64,000 nucleotides of DNA from Vacuolonema iberomarrocanum LEGE 07170 (GCA_015207365.1 JADEXA010000016.1:48725-112724); one strand, 5' to 3'; numbered from the stretch's first letter, positions 1 through 8,256 are shown. The notes: a model not told the origin generated them from the sequence alone. Made by a program: numbers and translations.

Positions 1-2
1 CG

Positions 3-209
3 CCTCGAGCACCAGAAGCACTGGACATGCTACTTCAGGCTGCAAATGATGCTAATGCAGAAACTCGCGCAATCGTTGTTGGGGCGCTAAGGCACTTTGA
101 TGATCGGCAAGCAAAGGCAGCTTTAGCGGAACTACGGTGCGATTCAGATTATCGAGTCGTCGCAGCTGTATTGGAAGGGCTTTTGGAAACGCAGTCAGAA
201 GAGGCTTGA
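3..209 (+). CDS. HEAT-repeat protein, 3' end only
   Basis: The reading frame is already open at the window edge and runs 68 codons to a TGA at 207-209, so the start lies upstream. The visible protein is made of short amphipathic helix pairs: an ALDMLLQAAND stretch, an AIVVGALRHF stretch, then DYRVVAAVLEGLLE. The spacing and the Leu/Ala/Val pattern with an Arg before each second helix is typical of HEAT or PBS-lyase-like repeats. In cyanobacteria such proteins serve as scaffolds, including phycobilin lyases of the CpcE/F kind, but nothing in this fragment separates these roles. It converges on the flavin reductase gene downstream. The fold is fairly sure; the function is unknown. Confidence 0.6.
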   Translation, partial: PRAPEALDMLLQAANDANAETRAIVVGALRHFDDRQAKAALAELRCDSDYRVVAAVLEGLLETQSEEA

Positions 210-289
210 TTCTGGAAATTTTATCTTTTCCCTAGCAGTAAGTAGGTGTGTGATGCAAGCCAAAAGGACGTCGCAGATCTTCCCCTGAC

Positions 290-871
290 TTAGAAGGGCG
301 TGCCCTTTTCCTGGCGCTGGTGTCGCAGAGCTTCCTCGTACCATTCAAACTCATCGAGAAAGGAGCCAACGTGTCTGGTCAGCGATTCTTTCTGTGGCTT
401 TCCGTCAGCATCCAGTGCGTCTGTAATTCTGGAGATGGCAAAGATTGAGGAAATCGTCGGCATTCCCATTTCGCTGAGAAATACCCGCAGTTGCATGGCA
501 GCGCGAACTCCGCCAAACCCGCCTACCGAATAGCAGATAATGCCAGCGGGGCGGAAGTAATATTCCTCTAGAAAGTGATCCATCAGGTTGCTGAGTCCTG
601 GTTGAATCGAGTGATTGTATTCTCCGGCCACCACCACAAATCCATCGGCGGTGCGGATATGCTCGGCCAATTCTTCCATCTTGGGAGGCGCTTGCCCTGG
701 GTCGTATTCCTTATACATGCGATCGAGCAGGCCAAAGTCATACTCTAGAGCATCCGCGAAAACCACTTCGTGGTTGCGCTGAGTGAGTTGATCGAGGATG
801 AACTGAGCGGCACGAACTCCGTTGCGATCGCGCCGATAGGAACCGTAAAACACCACTGTTTTGAATGCCAT
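290..871 (-). CDS. NADPH-dependent FMN reductase family protein
   Basis: A 193-residue flavodoxin-like oxidoreductase that probably reduces FMN or quinone-like substrates with NAD(P)H in the cytosol. The N-terminal VVFYGSYRRDRNG segment is the phosphate-binding loop of the NADPH-dependent FMN reductase family, GEYNHSIQPGLSNLMDHF is the family's second flavin-contact region, and a GGFGG turn follows. The open frame extends upstream to 961. I place the start at the second ATG of an ATGATG pair because a GGAAGG ribosome site lies a few bases upstream and the family begins with a beta strand right there. It lies 147 bp downstream of the nitronate-monooxygenase-like gene on the same strand, so co-transcription is possible. 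The substrate is not predictable. Confidence 0.85.
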   Translation of the reverse strand: MAFKTVVFYGSYRRDRNGVRAAQFILDQLTQRNHEVVFADALEYDFGLLDRMYKEYDPGQAPPKMEELAEHIRTADGFVVVAGEYNHSIQPGLSNLMDHFLEEYYFRPAGIICYSVGGFGGVRAAMQLRVFLSEMGMPTISSIFAISRITDALDADGKPQKESLTRHVGSFLDEFEWYEEALRHQRQEKGTPF

Positions 872-1018
872 CATTCCTTCCCAGAATTTGTCAAAACCTC
901 TGACAACGAAGACAGATGGCGTCTTCACGGCTAGCATGGCATCTCTGGCAGGGCAACACAAGCCGCCCCGCCAACATACCCGGCCAATATTTTATTGGAA
1001 GAGGAATGAGCGGTTCGA

Positions 1019-2125
1019 TTAGTTCAGCTCTGCTCCGGTCAGTTCCGTCATCAGATCGACCACATGAACGAGGTGGCGGATGCGTCCGGCGTTGCTCCCA
1101 GAAAACACCAAGCCATTTTCGATATCCCCATGGGCGGCGCGGTCGAGGGCTTGGAGAATGCAGAAGGTTTCCTGGCGATCGCGAAATTTGCACACCTGCA
1201 AGCAGTTGAGGCAGCCTCCCGTTGGCCCAATGGCCTGAGTCGCGGTACGTTCCAAAAACGAATTGCGTAAAGCACGTCCTGGCATTCCTACCGGACTTTG
1301 GACCAGCACCACATCTTCGGGCTGAGACTGTAAATGGAATTCCTTATAGCGGAGGTCAGCGTCACACTCATGGGTGGTGATAAAGCGAGTACCAATTTGA
1401 ACGCCACTCGCTCCAAGCGCCAACATCCGGTCGATATCCGCACGCTCCCAGATTCCTCCCGCTGCAATGACGGGAATCGATCCATCCAGATCATCTTGCA
1501 CATAACGCACAAGACCAGCGACCACTTGTTCCAGGTCGTTGTAAGCCGGATCCTGGAATTCTTCTGCTTTGGCTCCCAAATGCCCCCCAGCCGTGCGCGG
1601 GTCTTCGACCACAAAGCCATCGGGTCGCCGCCCAAACTGTCGTTCCCACTTACGGCAAATTAGTCTTGCGGCTCGCACACTCGACACAATCGGCACGAGT
1701 GCCACCTTGGGATAGTCTGCTGTGTGAGCCGGGAGATCCAGCGGCAATCCCGCCCCACAAATGATGAGATTGGCACCATACTCAGCTGCCGTGCGTACCA
1801 AGGTTGCGTGATCGCGTGCCGCCACCATAGAGTTGATGCCGATAATGCCGCTTGGGCTGAGCGCGCGTGCCTGCTTCAGCGCATCAATCAACGCGAGTCG
1901 ATTGGCCTCAAAAAACTGGTTGCGACGCTCCGCTTTGTTGGGTGTGGTTGAGTCAAAGTAGGGAGAGCTAAACCCCAAACCAACAGCTGAGATGATGCCC
2001 ATTCCTCCCGCATTGGCAACGGCAGCGGCGAGGTTGGCACCCGAAATACGAATTCCCATTCCACCCTGGATGATGGGGCAGGGTGCGGTGTGTTGTCCGA
2101 TTTGCAAAGATGGCAGTCGTTTCAA
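1019..2125 (-). CDS. Nitronate monooxygenase-like FMN oxidoreductase
   Basis: A 368-residue FMN-dependent TIM-barrel protein of the nitronate monooxygenase / enoyl-reductase (FabK-like) superfamily. PIIQGGMGI near the N-terminus is the family's opening FMN contact, followed by GGMGIISAVG. Later PVIAAGGIW and GASGVQIGTRF form the phosphate-binding end of the barrel. The C-terminal part carries a cysteine cluster (GCLNCLQVC ... FC) not typical of the short nitronate monooxygenases, which may bind metal or form disulfides. The start is a TTG at 2125: a GAGGAG ribosome site lies six bases upstream and the protein then begins directly with the conserved region. It may be co-transcribed with the FMN reductase gene downstream, which could supply reduced flavin; that link is inference. 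The true substrate is unknown. Confidence 0.8.
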   Translation of the reverse strand: MKRLPSLQIGQHTAPCPIIQGGMGIRISGANLAAAVANAGGMGIISAVGLGFSSPYFDSTTPNKAERRNQFFEANRLALIDALKQARALSPSGIIGINSMVAARDHATLVRTAAEYGANLIICGAGLPLDLPAHTADYPKVALVPIVSSVRAARLICRKWERQFGRRPDGFVVEDPRTAGGHLGAKAEEFQDPAYNDLEQVVAGLVRYVQDDLDGSIPVIAAGGIWERADIDRMLALGASGVQIGTRFITTHECDADLRYKEFHLQSQPEDVVLVQSPVGMPGRALRNSFLERTATQAIGPTGGCLNCLQVCKFRDRQETFCILQALDRAAHGDIENGLVFSGSNAGRIRHLVHVVDLMTELTGAELN

Positions 2126-2327
2126 GATCTACTCCTCACAAAAATGATATGCATTTCGGATTATATGCTTATACCGTATTTATTTATACAGAGTTGCTAA
2201 AGCTTTACTTCAACAGATCTTTGCGGGAGGGAGTGCCACCTATGCTCAACCATCTAGCCCAAAAAGTCGTAACACCAAGGGCGAAGGCTTCCCTCTAAAA
2301 TTCAGAATGATCTAATCTTCAGAGCCG

Positions 2328-3470
2328 ATGCCTCACTTTGAATCTATGCATTTTGAAACCCTGGCGATTCATGCCGGACGGCAGGTCGATCTGGCGACTG
2401 GTGCCATCGCTCCGCCGCTCTACCTTTCCACCACCTTTCAACAAGACCCCGATCGCGGCTATGAATATACCCGCATGGACAATCCCAATCGCGCCATGCT
2501 GGAGCGTTGTTTGGCCGCTCTGGAAGGGGGAGAGGCGGCGATCGCCTTCTCCTCGGGCAGTGCAGCAACCACTAGCGTGCTGCAAGCGCTAGCTCCCGGC
2601 GACCATGTGATTGCGCCCAACGATGCCTACACGGGAACGACGGCGATTCTGCGATCGCTCCTACAGCCTTGGGGGTTGCAGGTTAGCTTTGTGGATCTGA
2701 CTGACCTGGATGCCGTCCAGGAGGCTGTGCAACCCAACACACGGCTGATCTGGGTCGAGACGCCTTCCAATCCCATGCTCAAGGTGACAGATATTGCTGC
2801 GGTGGCCGCGATCGCCCATAACGCCGAAGCCCTCTGCGTCTGCGATAACACCTGGGCGACCCCCTTGCTGCAACGCTCCTTCGACTTCGGAGCCGATATT
2901 GTCGTCCACTCCACCACCAAGTATCTGGGAGGCCATAGTGATCTGTTGGGTGGCGCGGTAATTGCCAAAACGGAGTCAGCCATGGCGCAGCGCATTCGTC
3001 AGATTCAAGCCACGGGCGGAGCCGTACCTGCGCCGTTCGACTGTTGGTTGCTGCTGCGGGGCATTCAATCCCTGCCCTACCGGATGCGCGGCCATTGCGA
3101 CAATGCCCGCAAGCTAGCGACCTGGCTTAGCCAGCACCCGCAGGTTTCCACGGTTCACTACCCTGGTCTAACCGACCACTCGGGTCACGCTATTGCCCAA
3201 AAGCAAATGACCGATTTTGGAGGCATGCTGTCGGTGCAAATTCGTGCCGGAAAGGCACAGGCGATCGCCCTCCTCCCGCATTTGAAGCTGTTTCATCGAG
3301 CCACCAGCCTCGGTGGCGTTGAAAGCCTGATCGAACACCGCGCCACAACCGAAGGCCCAGATACCACAACCCCAGATGACCTGCTTCGTATTTCCGTGGG
3401 GCTGGAGCATGTGGACGATTTGATGGCCGATTTGGCACAGGGCTTTGAACGGGTTGTGAACGATGAATAA
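2328..3470 (+). CDS. metB: Cystathionine gamma-synthase-like PLP enzyme
   Basis: A 380-residue, full-length member of the Cys/Met-metabolism PLP-dependent family (fold type I), a cytosolic enzyme of transsulfuration or methionine synthesis. Near the N-terminus it has the typical AIHAGRQ and PPLYLSTTF motifs, then YTRMDNPNR and FSSGSAATTSVL for cofactor and substrate binding. The Schiff-base lysine is K198 in HSTTKYLGGHSD. The C-terminus ends with the usual LLRISVGLEHVDDLMADL. The second ATG at 2346 would give a start nearer the conserved core and cannot be excluded. The family contains gamma-synthase, gamma-lyase and beta-lyase, which are hard to tell apart by eye; gamma-synthase is my best guess. 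It stands alone, with no other sulfur gene beside it. Confidence 0.75.
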   Translation: MPHFESMHFETLAIHAGRQVDLATGAIAPPLYLSTTFQQDPDRGYEYTRMDNPNRAMLERCLAALEGGEAAIAFSSGSAATTSVLQALAPGDHVIAPNDAYTGTTAILRSLLQPWGLQVSFVDLTDLDAVQEAVQPNTRLIWVETPSNPMLKVTDIAAVAAIAHNAEALCVCDNTWATPLLQRSFDFGADIVVHSTTKYLGGHSDLLGGAVIAKTESAMAQRIRQIQATGGAVPAPFDCWLLLRGIQSLPYRMRGHCDNARKLATWLSQHPQVSTVHYPGLTDHSGHAIAQKQMTDFGGMLSVQIRAGKAQAIALLPHLKLFHRATSLGGVESLIEHRATTEGPDTTTPDDLLRISVGLEHVDDLMADLAQGFERVVNDE

Positions 3471-3548
3471 TTGCGAATTCAGACGTTGACTGGAATCCGA
3501 CATCGGATGGCAATAGTACTATAACCAGAGAGCTAGAGCCATCGACGT

Positions 3549-4916
3549 ATGTCAGCTACAACCGACACAACGACGGGCGGGCAGGATTTGAACGATCCAG
3601 ATGCCCTCTTAGAACGGTATCAAGCCGCCTTGCAGGCGTTGCAGCAAGACAAAATTGCTCCCTTGCAGTTGATTGAGGTCTTGCGAACGCGCGATCGCCT
3701 TCAAGGATTGTTAGACAATGCCCTGGCCAAGCCGCAGGTGTCGGAGTTATCCAACCAGTTTTGGTTGCAGCTAGCCACCCTGGATGATCGCTTGCGGACA
3801 TGTCAGAAGGAGATTGCGACGCACCCCGACCTGCCCCAGTGGCGGCAAAGCTTTCGGCCTCCTGAATCGGCCTGGTGGTGGCATTTTCCTAAGCCACCCG
3901 ATGTCCGCGATCGCTACGATTGGTTGTGGGATGCCCTGGCGATCGCCTGTCTCACCGCCAGCCTTGCCCTCACCCAGGACATTGCCCGCCGCTTCATTGA
4001 TGATTCCTTTGGTGGCGTCTGGAGTTCCCTCGGTGCGCTCACACCCGCCGTCATGACCCTGTTCGCTGGAGGAGGTGCATTTACTCGGTTAGGGCGCGAA
4101 ACGGTCGAACGCCTGTTTGAAAACTCCCCCATTCATCGCAGCCGCTGGAGCGAGGTCAAATTTGGCCTGTCTGCCACACTTCTAGCGTTGTTGGTGCTGT
4201 TCCACACTATGTTGCCTCGACTGGCTCTGCTCTATAACGAGGCGGGCTTGCGGAACCTGGAAGCTGGAGCCTACACGCAGGCCGAAGGTAACTTCAAGCG
4301 GGCGTTGAAGTTGCGCCCCAACTTTGCCCAAGCCCATTACAACCTGGCCGTTTTATATGACGACTTGGAAGACGCCGAGAAAGCTGAAGCCCAGTACCAA
4401 CTAGCGGCGCAAGGAGATATCACGGCGGCCTTTGTCTCGTTGGGGCAACAGGCGATCGCCAACCAAGACTACAACGAGGCGATCGCTCTCTCTTTGGAAG
4501 GCTTGGAGCAGCAAGAGGATGACCCCTCCGCGAACCCAGAAACGACGGTTAATCTCTATCGCAACATTGCCTGGGCGAGGGTGCAGCAGGCCAATACGGA
4601 TCTAGAGCTTTCCTCCACTGAGCAAGATGTTTTGCTGACGGATGCCAGGGAAGCCTTAGAGACGGCTCTTTCCATCGATCCTAATGATGGTGCCATCAAT
4701 TGCCTGCTGGCACAGGTTCTCGATATCCAAGGGGATCCTGACGCGTTGGATTTCTGGCAACGCTGTTTAGAATTGACCTCCGGTACTAACCCCGCAGAAT
4801 TGCAATGGCGGCTGACGGCCAGAGAGCGTCTGATGATAGCTGAGTCCGATACTGCTGGCGAGGTCGATGATGTTGACGAACCCGATGATGCCGATACTGA
4901 TGAGGCTGACAACTAA
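3549..4916 (+). CDS. Membrane-anchored TPR protein
   Basis: A 455-residue protein of unknown role. Residues 1-110 are a helical, partly coiled region rich in Gln and Leu. Three hydrophobic segments follow: DALAIACLTASLAL, GALTPAVMTLFAGGGAF, and FGLSATLLALLVLF. Next comes a classic TPR stretch (YNEAGLRNLEAGAYTQAEGNFKRAL and NFAQAHYNLAVLYDD), with two further weaker TPR-like helices. The last 25 residues are strongly acidic (many Asp/Glu). Topology probably leaves the TPR part free to bind partner proteins on one side of the membrane. No catalytic motif is visible. The gene stands alone between metB and a merR gene. Cyanobacteria have many such TPR membrane proteins, so the family assignment does not give a function. 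Confidence 0.75.
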   Translation: MSATTDTTTGGQDLNDPDALLERYQAALQALQQDKIAPLQLIEVLRTRDRLQGLLDNALAKPQVSELSNQFWLQLATLDDRLRTCQKEIATHPDLPQWRQSFRPPESAWWWHFPKPPDVRDRYDWLWDALAIACLTASLALTQDIARRFIDDSFGGVWSSLGALTPAVMTLFAGGGAFTRLGRETVERLFENSPIHRSRWSEVKFGLSATLLALLVLFHTMLPRLALLYNEAGLRNLEAGAYTQAEGNFKRALKLRPNFAQAHYNLAVLYDDLEDAEKAEAQYQLAAQGDITAAFVSLGQQAIANQDYNEAIALSLEGLEQQEDDPSANPETTVNLYRNIAWARVQQANTDLELSSTEQDVLLTDAREALETALSIDPNDGAINCLLAQVLDIQGDPDALDFWQRCLELTSGTNPAELQWRLTARERLMIAESDTAGEVDDVDEPDDADTDEADN

Positions 4917-5051
4917 TTTTGAACGCCTCGCAGTGCAAGGCTCTTAACAGATAATCTTTAGTCGGTTCTGTGTGAATCAGTCTGACCAGAACGCTAAACA
5001 CCGCAGGCTGTCCACTGTTTGAGGCATTTGGCGATCGCTCGATCAACAGGC

Positions 5052-5083
5052 TTGACTCTGCCCTTGGGGCAGGGTGTTGGCTA
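5052..5083 (+). promoter_or_regulatory. MerR-type promoter with operator dyad
   Basis: Upstream of the merR gene there is a TTGACT -35 box at 5052-5057. Directly overlapping and following it is the dyad ACTCTGCCC-TTG-GGGCAGGGT (5055-5075; 8 of 9 bases pair). A weak -10 (TGGCTA) lies at 5078-5083, giving a 20-bp spacer. An operator between overlong-spaced -35 and -10 boxes is the hallmark of promoters controlled by MerR regulators, so the gene is probably autoregulated. The dyad and -35 are seen; the -10 is an inference. Confidence 0.65.
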
Positions 5084-5111
5084 AAAAACAGCGCACTCGA
5101 GGCCATCTATC

Positions 5112-5939
5112 ATGCTCCGGATTGGAGATTTCTCCAAACTCAGTCTGGTTTCTATCAAAGCCCTGCGGCTCTATGACCAAATGGGCTTGCTTCATCCCAT
5201 TCATGTGGATGAGCAAACGGGCTATCGCTACTATGCCGCCCACCAGTTGACGCGATTGAATCGCATCCTGGCCTTCAAAGACTTGGGCTTTTCCCTGAAC
5301 CAGATCATAGATTTGCTCAACGACGAGATTTCCTTGTCAGAACTCCGTCGATTGATGCAGCTTAAGCAGGCAGAGCTGAGCCAGCACATCGAGACCGAGC
5401 AGGCACGCTTGGCTCGGGTCCAGTCATGGTTGGGGCAACTTGAGCGCCTTGAACAAGCCAAACAGGACAAACAGAAGATGACGAACAATGTTGTAATCAA
5501 ACCCCTTGATGCGATCGCCGTGGTGTCGAGTCGGACAATTTTGACTCAGTATTCGGCAATTGGCTCGCTTTACAATGGACTTTACCAACACATTGCGCAG
5601 CAGGGAGTACGACCGGGCTTTTGCGGGGCGATTTGGCACGACAAAGAATACAAAGAACAGGATGTGGATGGCGAAGCTTTTGTGATCGTCCCTAAGGTTT
5701 TGTCTGAGCAGGGTTCCATTCGCTCGTACAATCTGCCCGCCTATGCCGATGCAGCTTGTATTGTGCATCATGGCAGCTATCGCACCCTCAATCAGTCCTA
5801 TGGACAATTGCTGACTTGGATTGAAGAGAACGGGTATCACATTATGGGAGCCAACCGGGAGCTGTATCTCGAAGGTGGAGCGGAGCAAGACAACGAATCC
5901 TATGTGACCGAGATTCAGTTTCCAGTTGCCAAGGAGTGA
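5112..5939 (+). CDS. MerR-family regulator with GyrI-like effector domain
   Basis: A 275-residue transcriptional regulator. Residues 1-70 form the MerR winged helix-turn-helix: MLRIGDFSKLSLVSIKALRLYDQMGLLHP, then GYRYYAAHQLTRLNRI. A long dimerisation helix follows (about 75-118, with ELRRLMQLKQAEL). Residues 125-275 resemble the GyrI/BmrR ligand-binding domain, with a central HHGSYRTLNQSYGQLLTWIEENGY segment that is characteristic of that fold. Such proteins sense amphipathic or cationic drugs and switch on efflux genes. No transporter gene lies beside it, so the only visible target is its own promoter, where a fitting MerR dyad is found at 5055-5075. Confidence 0.88.
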   Translation: MLRIGDFSKLSLVSIKALRLYDQMGLLHPIHVDEQTGYRYYAAHQLTRLNRILAFKDLGFSLNQIIDLLNDEISLSELRRLMQLKQAELSQHIETEQARLARVQSWLGQLERLEQAKQDKQKMTNNVVIKPLDAIAVVSSRTILTQYSAIGSLYNGLYQHIAQQGVRPGFCGAIWHDKEYKEQDVDGEAFVIVPKVLSEQGSIRSYNLPAYADAACIVHHGSYRTLNQSYGQLLTWIEENGYHIMGANRELYLEGGAEQDNESYVTEIQFPVAKE

Positions 5940-6133
5940 GGGCGATCGCACAGCCATCACAAATACACCGTTTGCGGATACATCTTTCACGGATAGAACC
6001 GACCAGTCATAGCCGCTGCCCGTTCTAAACCTGAGAGCCCCCAATCCCATTCGCCATAAAAAGCCCAGACGATAGCCTCAGTGGCTTGTCTGGGCGATCG
6101 CCCTTTTCCAATCTCCCTGCTTAAACCCGCATT

Positions 6134-6232
6134 TATACCGCTGTGCGCGTTAGGTAAGTACGGTTGTGTGTGGGCGCGTCGCGCCCACACACAACCATTT
6201 CTGTGCTTGATGCGGTTGCACACCGCTATATA
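6134..6232 (+). repeat. Palindromic element family A, copy A1
   Basis: Ends TATACCGC... and ...CACCGCTATA are imperfect inverted repeats. The inner stem at 6162-6196 has 17-bp perfect arms, beginning GGTTGTGTGTGGGCGCG, and a one-base loop. The flanking sequence between ends and stem matches copies A2 (13177-13271, opposite strand) and A3 (49483-49577), but the stem tip differs from theirs with both arms changed together. Confidence 0.85.
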
Positions 6233-6283
6233 CCTGGACTAGAGAGACACAAAATTCTGGAAGAATGTGACTTGACTTTTCAA

Positions 6284-6303
6284 ACTAAACTGTATAGTTT
6301 AGT
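6284..6303. promoter_or_regulatory. Operator-like palindrome (TetR type?)
   Basis: ACTAAACTGTATAGTTTAGT: two perfect 8-bp arms around GTAT. Size and form resemble operators of TetR-family repressors. A TTGACT box lies just upstream at 6272-6277, so it would cover a promoter reading toward pedR. No TetR-type gene is in the window. Confidence 0.4.
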
Positions 6304-6495
6304 GAAATCATCCTGTTCGATGTAAACCTATTCACCTGCCTTTATTCCTGCTTGCAAGGTTGGCAATCACCGCTTCACTACTGAGTGTTCTCCTGGATTT
6401 AATCGTCGGCTAACCCTGCTCAAGCTCAGCATTGGTATCGTCTCTAGCAGCTACTTCCGCCGTTTACCCTTCATAACATAAGCAGCAATAGATCC

Positions 6496-6735
6496 ATGTC
6501 CAGTACACTTTCTTCCCAATATTCGACGAACCAGCGCCCCTTTATCCCGCTCTCCGATCGCGAGCAGGAAGTGTTATCGCTGGTGGCAGAAGGGCACAAC
6601 AATAGCGAAATTGCCCGCCAACTTTACGTCAGCCCTAATACCGTCAAAACTCACGTACGGGGCATTCTCAACAAACTGGGCGTAAAAAATCGGATTCAAG
6701 CGGCTATTCTTGCTGTTCGCTATGGGTTAGTTTGA
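6496..6735 (+). CDS. pedR: Small LuxR-type regulator, PedR-like
   Basis: A 79-residue protein that is little more than a LuxR/GerE helix-turn-helix domain: LSDREQEVLSLVAEGHNNSEIARQLYVSP followed by NTVKTHVRGILNKLGVKNR. There is no receiver or ligand-binding domain. This size and sequence fit the cyanobacterial PedR group, whose DNA binding responds to photosynthetic electron transport through thioredoxin. That redox response depends on a conserved cysteine in described members; I see no cysteine in this protein, so a PedR-type redox switch cannot be assumed here. It is transcribed alone after a long leader that holds an operator-like palindrome. The domain call is firm and the pedR label moderate. 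Confidence 0.75.
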   Translation: MSSTLSSQYSTNQRPFIPLSDREQEVLSLVAEGHNNSEIARQLYVSPNTVKTHVRGILNKLGVKNRIQAAILAVRYGLV

Positions 6736-6807
6736 CGGGCGTTTTTGAGTTGGCTTTAGTTCTCCTGCGATGGCAATTGATGGCATAGTTGGGGATGGCA
6801 TTACTAC

Positions 6808-6900
6808 CAGGACTGACGCAAACTTTGCGTCGTCCTGATTGAACTCGTTGATGGTGTGGCCGCGGCGCGGCCACACCATCAACACAATACGTAAGTTCTG
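6808..6900 (+). repeat. Palindromic element family B, copy B1
   Basis: Left end CAGGACTGACGC and right end GTAAGTTCTG are imperfect inverted ends. The inner stem at 6847-6883 has 18-bp perfect arms (GTTGATGGTGTGGCCGCG) and a one-base loop. Copies B2, B3 and B4 are at 11069, 36099 and 55361. It lies between pedR and the YCII gene. Confidence 0.85.
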
Positions 6901-6934
6901 ACGACAAGTTCGGTAGGGTGTGGAGCCAGCAATC

Positions 6935-7204
6935 ATGCCAAAGTACATCATGTGGGGAAACTACTGCGAGGGCGTACTAGAAAAACGTGCGCCCTATCGC
7001 CAAGCACATCTAGACGGCCTCGCGCAACAAAAAGAGTCTGGTGTTTTGGTAACTATCGGACCCACAGCCGATATCACAAAGGTTTTTGCAATTTACAATG
7101 CGCCAGATGAAACAACGGTGCGACAACTGGTCGAGCAGGATCCCTATTGGCAACATGGCATTTGGACTGAATATGCCGTGAAGGAATGGATTCAGGCAAT
7201 CTAA
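6935..7204 (+). CDS. YCII-related domain protein
   Basis: An 89-residue protein of the YCII family (dimeric ferredoxin-like fold). It opens with MPKYIMWGNYCEG, then RAPYRQAHLDGLAQQKESGVLVTIGP, where the RxxHLxxL and the GxLxxxGP turn are typical, and ends VEQDPYWQHGIWTEYAVKEW, containing the conserved DPY motif. The open frame begins at 6920, but the ATG at 6935 starts the domain exactly and has a GGAG about ten bases upstream, so I use it. YCII proteins act as small enzymes or accessory subunits; the likely catalytic histidine is in RQAHLD. The biological role is unknown, and no partner gene adjoins it. Confidence 0.8.
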   Translation: MPKYIMWGNYCEGVLEKRAPYRQAHLDGLAQQKESGVLVTIGPTADITKVFAIYNAPDETTVRQLVEQDPYWQHGIWTEYAVKEWIQAI

Positions 7205-7540
7205 ATTTATAGCTTCAACTGGGCTCTATGTAGAATTAGCCTGTGTGTTTTCCGTGAATATCCGGAAGAGACGATCGCCCTTTTATACGAATTTCTCGAG
7301 ATCGTTTCTGCAAAACCTCGGATAAACCGCAGGATTGACCCCGATATTGGGACTTCGGGCTTGGTTCTGCTCCTGTTTTTCCAGTCAGAGTTTCCTATTG
7401 TTTCAGACTGCAAGCCCTTGGAGGGCAACGGTTACCGCTGTCTGAGCAAAGAAATACAGCAGGCCTTCAAAGGGCACCACACTCCTTTACTTTTTGAAGA
7501 AAGTTTCTATCCTTATCTCAAAGCAGCGATCGCCATTTAA
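7205..7540 (+). pseudogene. Open frame without start, possible gene remnant
   Basis: From the stop of the YCII gene the same strand stays open for 111 codons to a TAA at 7538-7540, in a different frame from YCII. The translation is protein-like: PEETIALLYEFLEIVSAKPRI, then SGLVLLLFFQSE, then IQQAFKGHHTPLLFEES and a HIP1-encoded AIAI tail. There is no ATG or GTG and no ribosome site in the frame. I read it as the 3' part of a decayed gene. I do not recognise the family. The rest of the gap, 7541-7841, looks AT-richer and non-coding. Confidence 0.3.
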
Positions 7541-7841
7541 TAACAAAACGTTACTTACACTGAATTTGTGTTAAGTTTATCTACGGCTTTACGTAAAAAT
7601 TATGATTGCCCCGAAAATTAGAAAGAAAGAAGAGTATTATTCTAGGCTTTGCGCGGCATCTGTGGCTCTGAAAGCTCAGTTTACGTGATAGCTACCATTT
7701 GATTTTCAGTGTTCTTGGCGTTGATGCATCTCGCTTCAGCGAGTAGGTGTTCCTGATAAAGATCGAATCGAGGCTACTTCTGCACGTCAGTGCTTCCTAC
7801 AACTGCCGTATATCTAGGGTGTGTTTTCACACACAAGTCTT

Positions 7842-8087
7842 ATGACTCGCTTTTTTCCAACCCCTGGAATTGCTGTTGTTGCTAGTGTCTTCATCGGGTT
7901 CTTTGCCCCTTCCACATTGGCAGCAACCGTCAATCCTCTACAAAGCAATGCTTCCTTCCAGCCTGAGTCATCCGTACGCAAGCCCGAATTGACGGCTCCC
8001 GGTTTTATTCAGGCGAATAGTTCGAACAGCGGTAATCCTCCGGTAAATGGGGGGCCTGGGAATACCCAGGGCTCTGGCACAAGGTAA
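7842..8087 (+). CDS. Small exported protein with GTR tail
   Basis: An 81-residue protein starting MTRFFPTPGIAVVASVFIG, a clear signal peptide that would be cut near STLAA. The mature part is short, low in charge, and ends NGGPGNTQGSGTR. A Gly/Pro-rich segment ending in GTR occurs near the N-terminus of several cyanobacterial exported families such as DUF928, where a beta-rich domain follows; here a stop codon comes directly after GTR. It may thus be a truncated member, or a genuine short one. The open frame begins upstream at 7821, but the internal ATG fits the signal peptide better. The function is unknown. Confidence 0.45.
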   Translation: MTRFFPTPGIAVVASVFIGFFAPSTLAATVNPLQSNASFQPESSVRKPELTAPGFIQANSSNSGNPPVNGGPGNTQGSGTR

Positions 8088-8256
8088 TTGTCGAAGAATC
8101 CTAGGGCGCTTCGATGCTCCTTGGGTTCAGACATCGATCGGGAAAGTTACTCAGCATCTCAGAGTTAAAAAAAGTCTGGCGTTGGCTTGGATAAGGATGA
8201 ACGCACGATTGCAAGCCTTGCGCCGTCAGGGTTTTCATAATGCTCTCCCAGGCCTA

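Larger units (their letters stand above)
5940..6495. other. Intergenic region, merR to pedR
   Basis: No gene is visible in these 556 bp. The region holds repeat element A1 (6134-6232), a perfect operator-like inverted repeat at 6284-6303, and the leader of the pedR-like gene. The stretch 6310-6495 is otherwise featureless to me. Confidence 0.6.

Noticed and set aside
2128..2140. ACTCCTCAC motif of Yfr1 small RNA
   Set aside because: The motif is simply the reverse complement of the GAGGAG ribosome site of the minus-strand gene starting at 2125; no RNA-like hairpins surround it.
6808..6900. Intrinsic terminator of pedR
   Set aside because: The hairpin has no T run and is one of four dispersed family B copies, so it is a repeat first of all; a termination role may be secondary.
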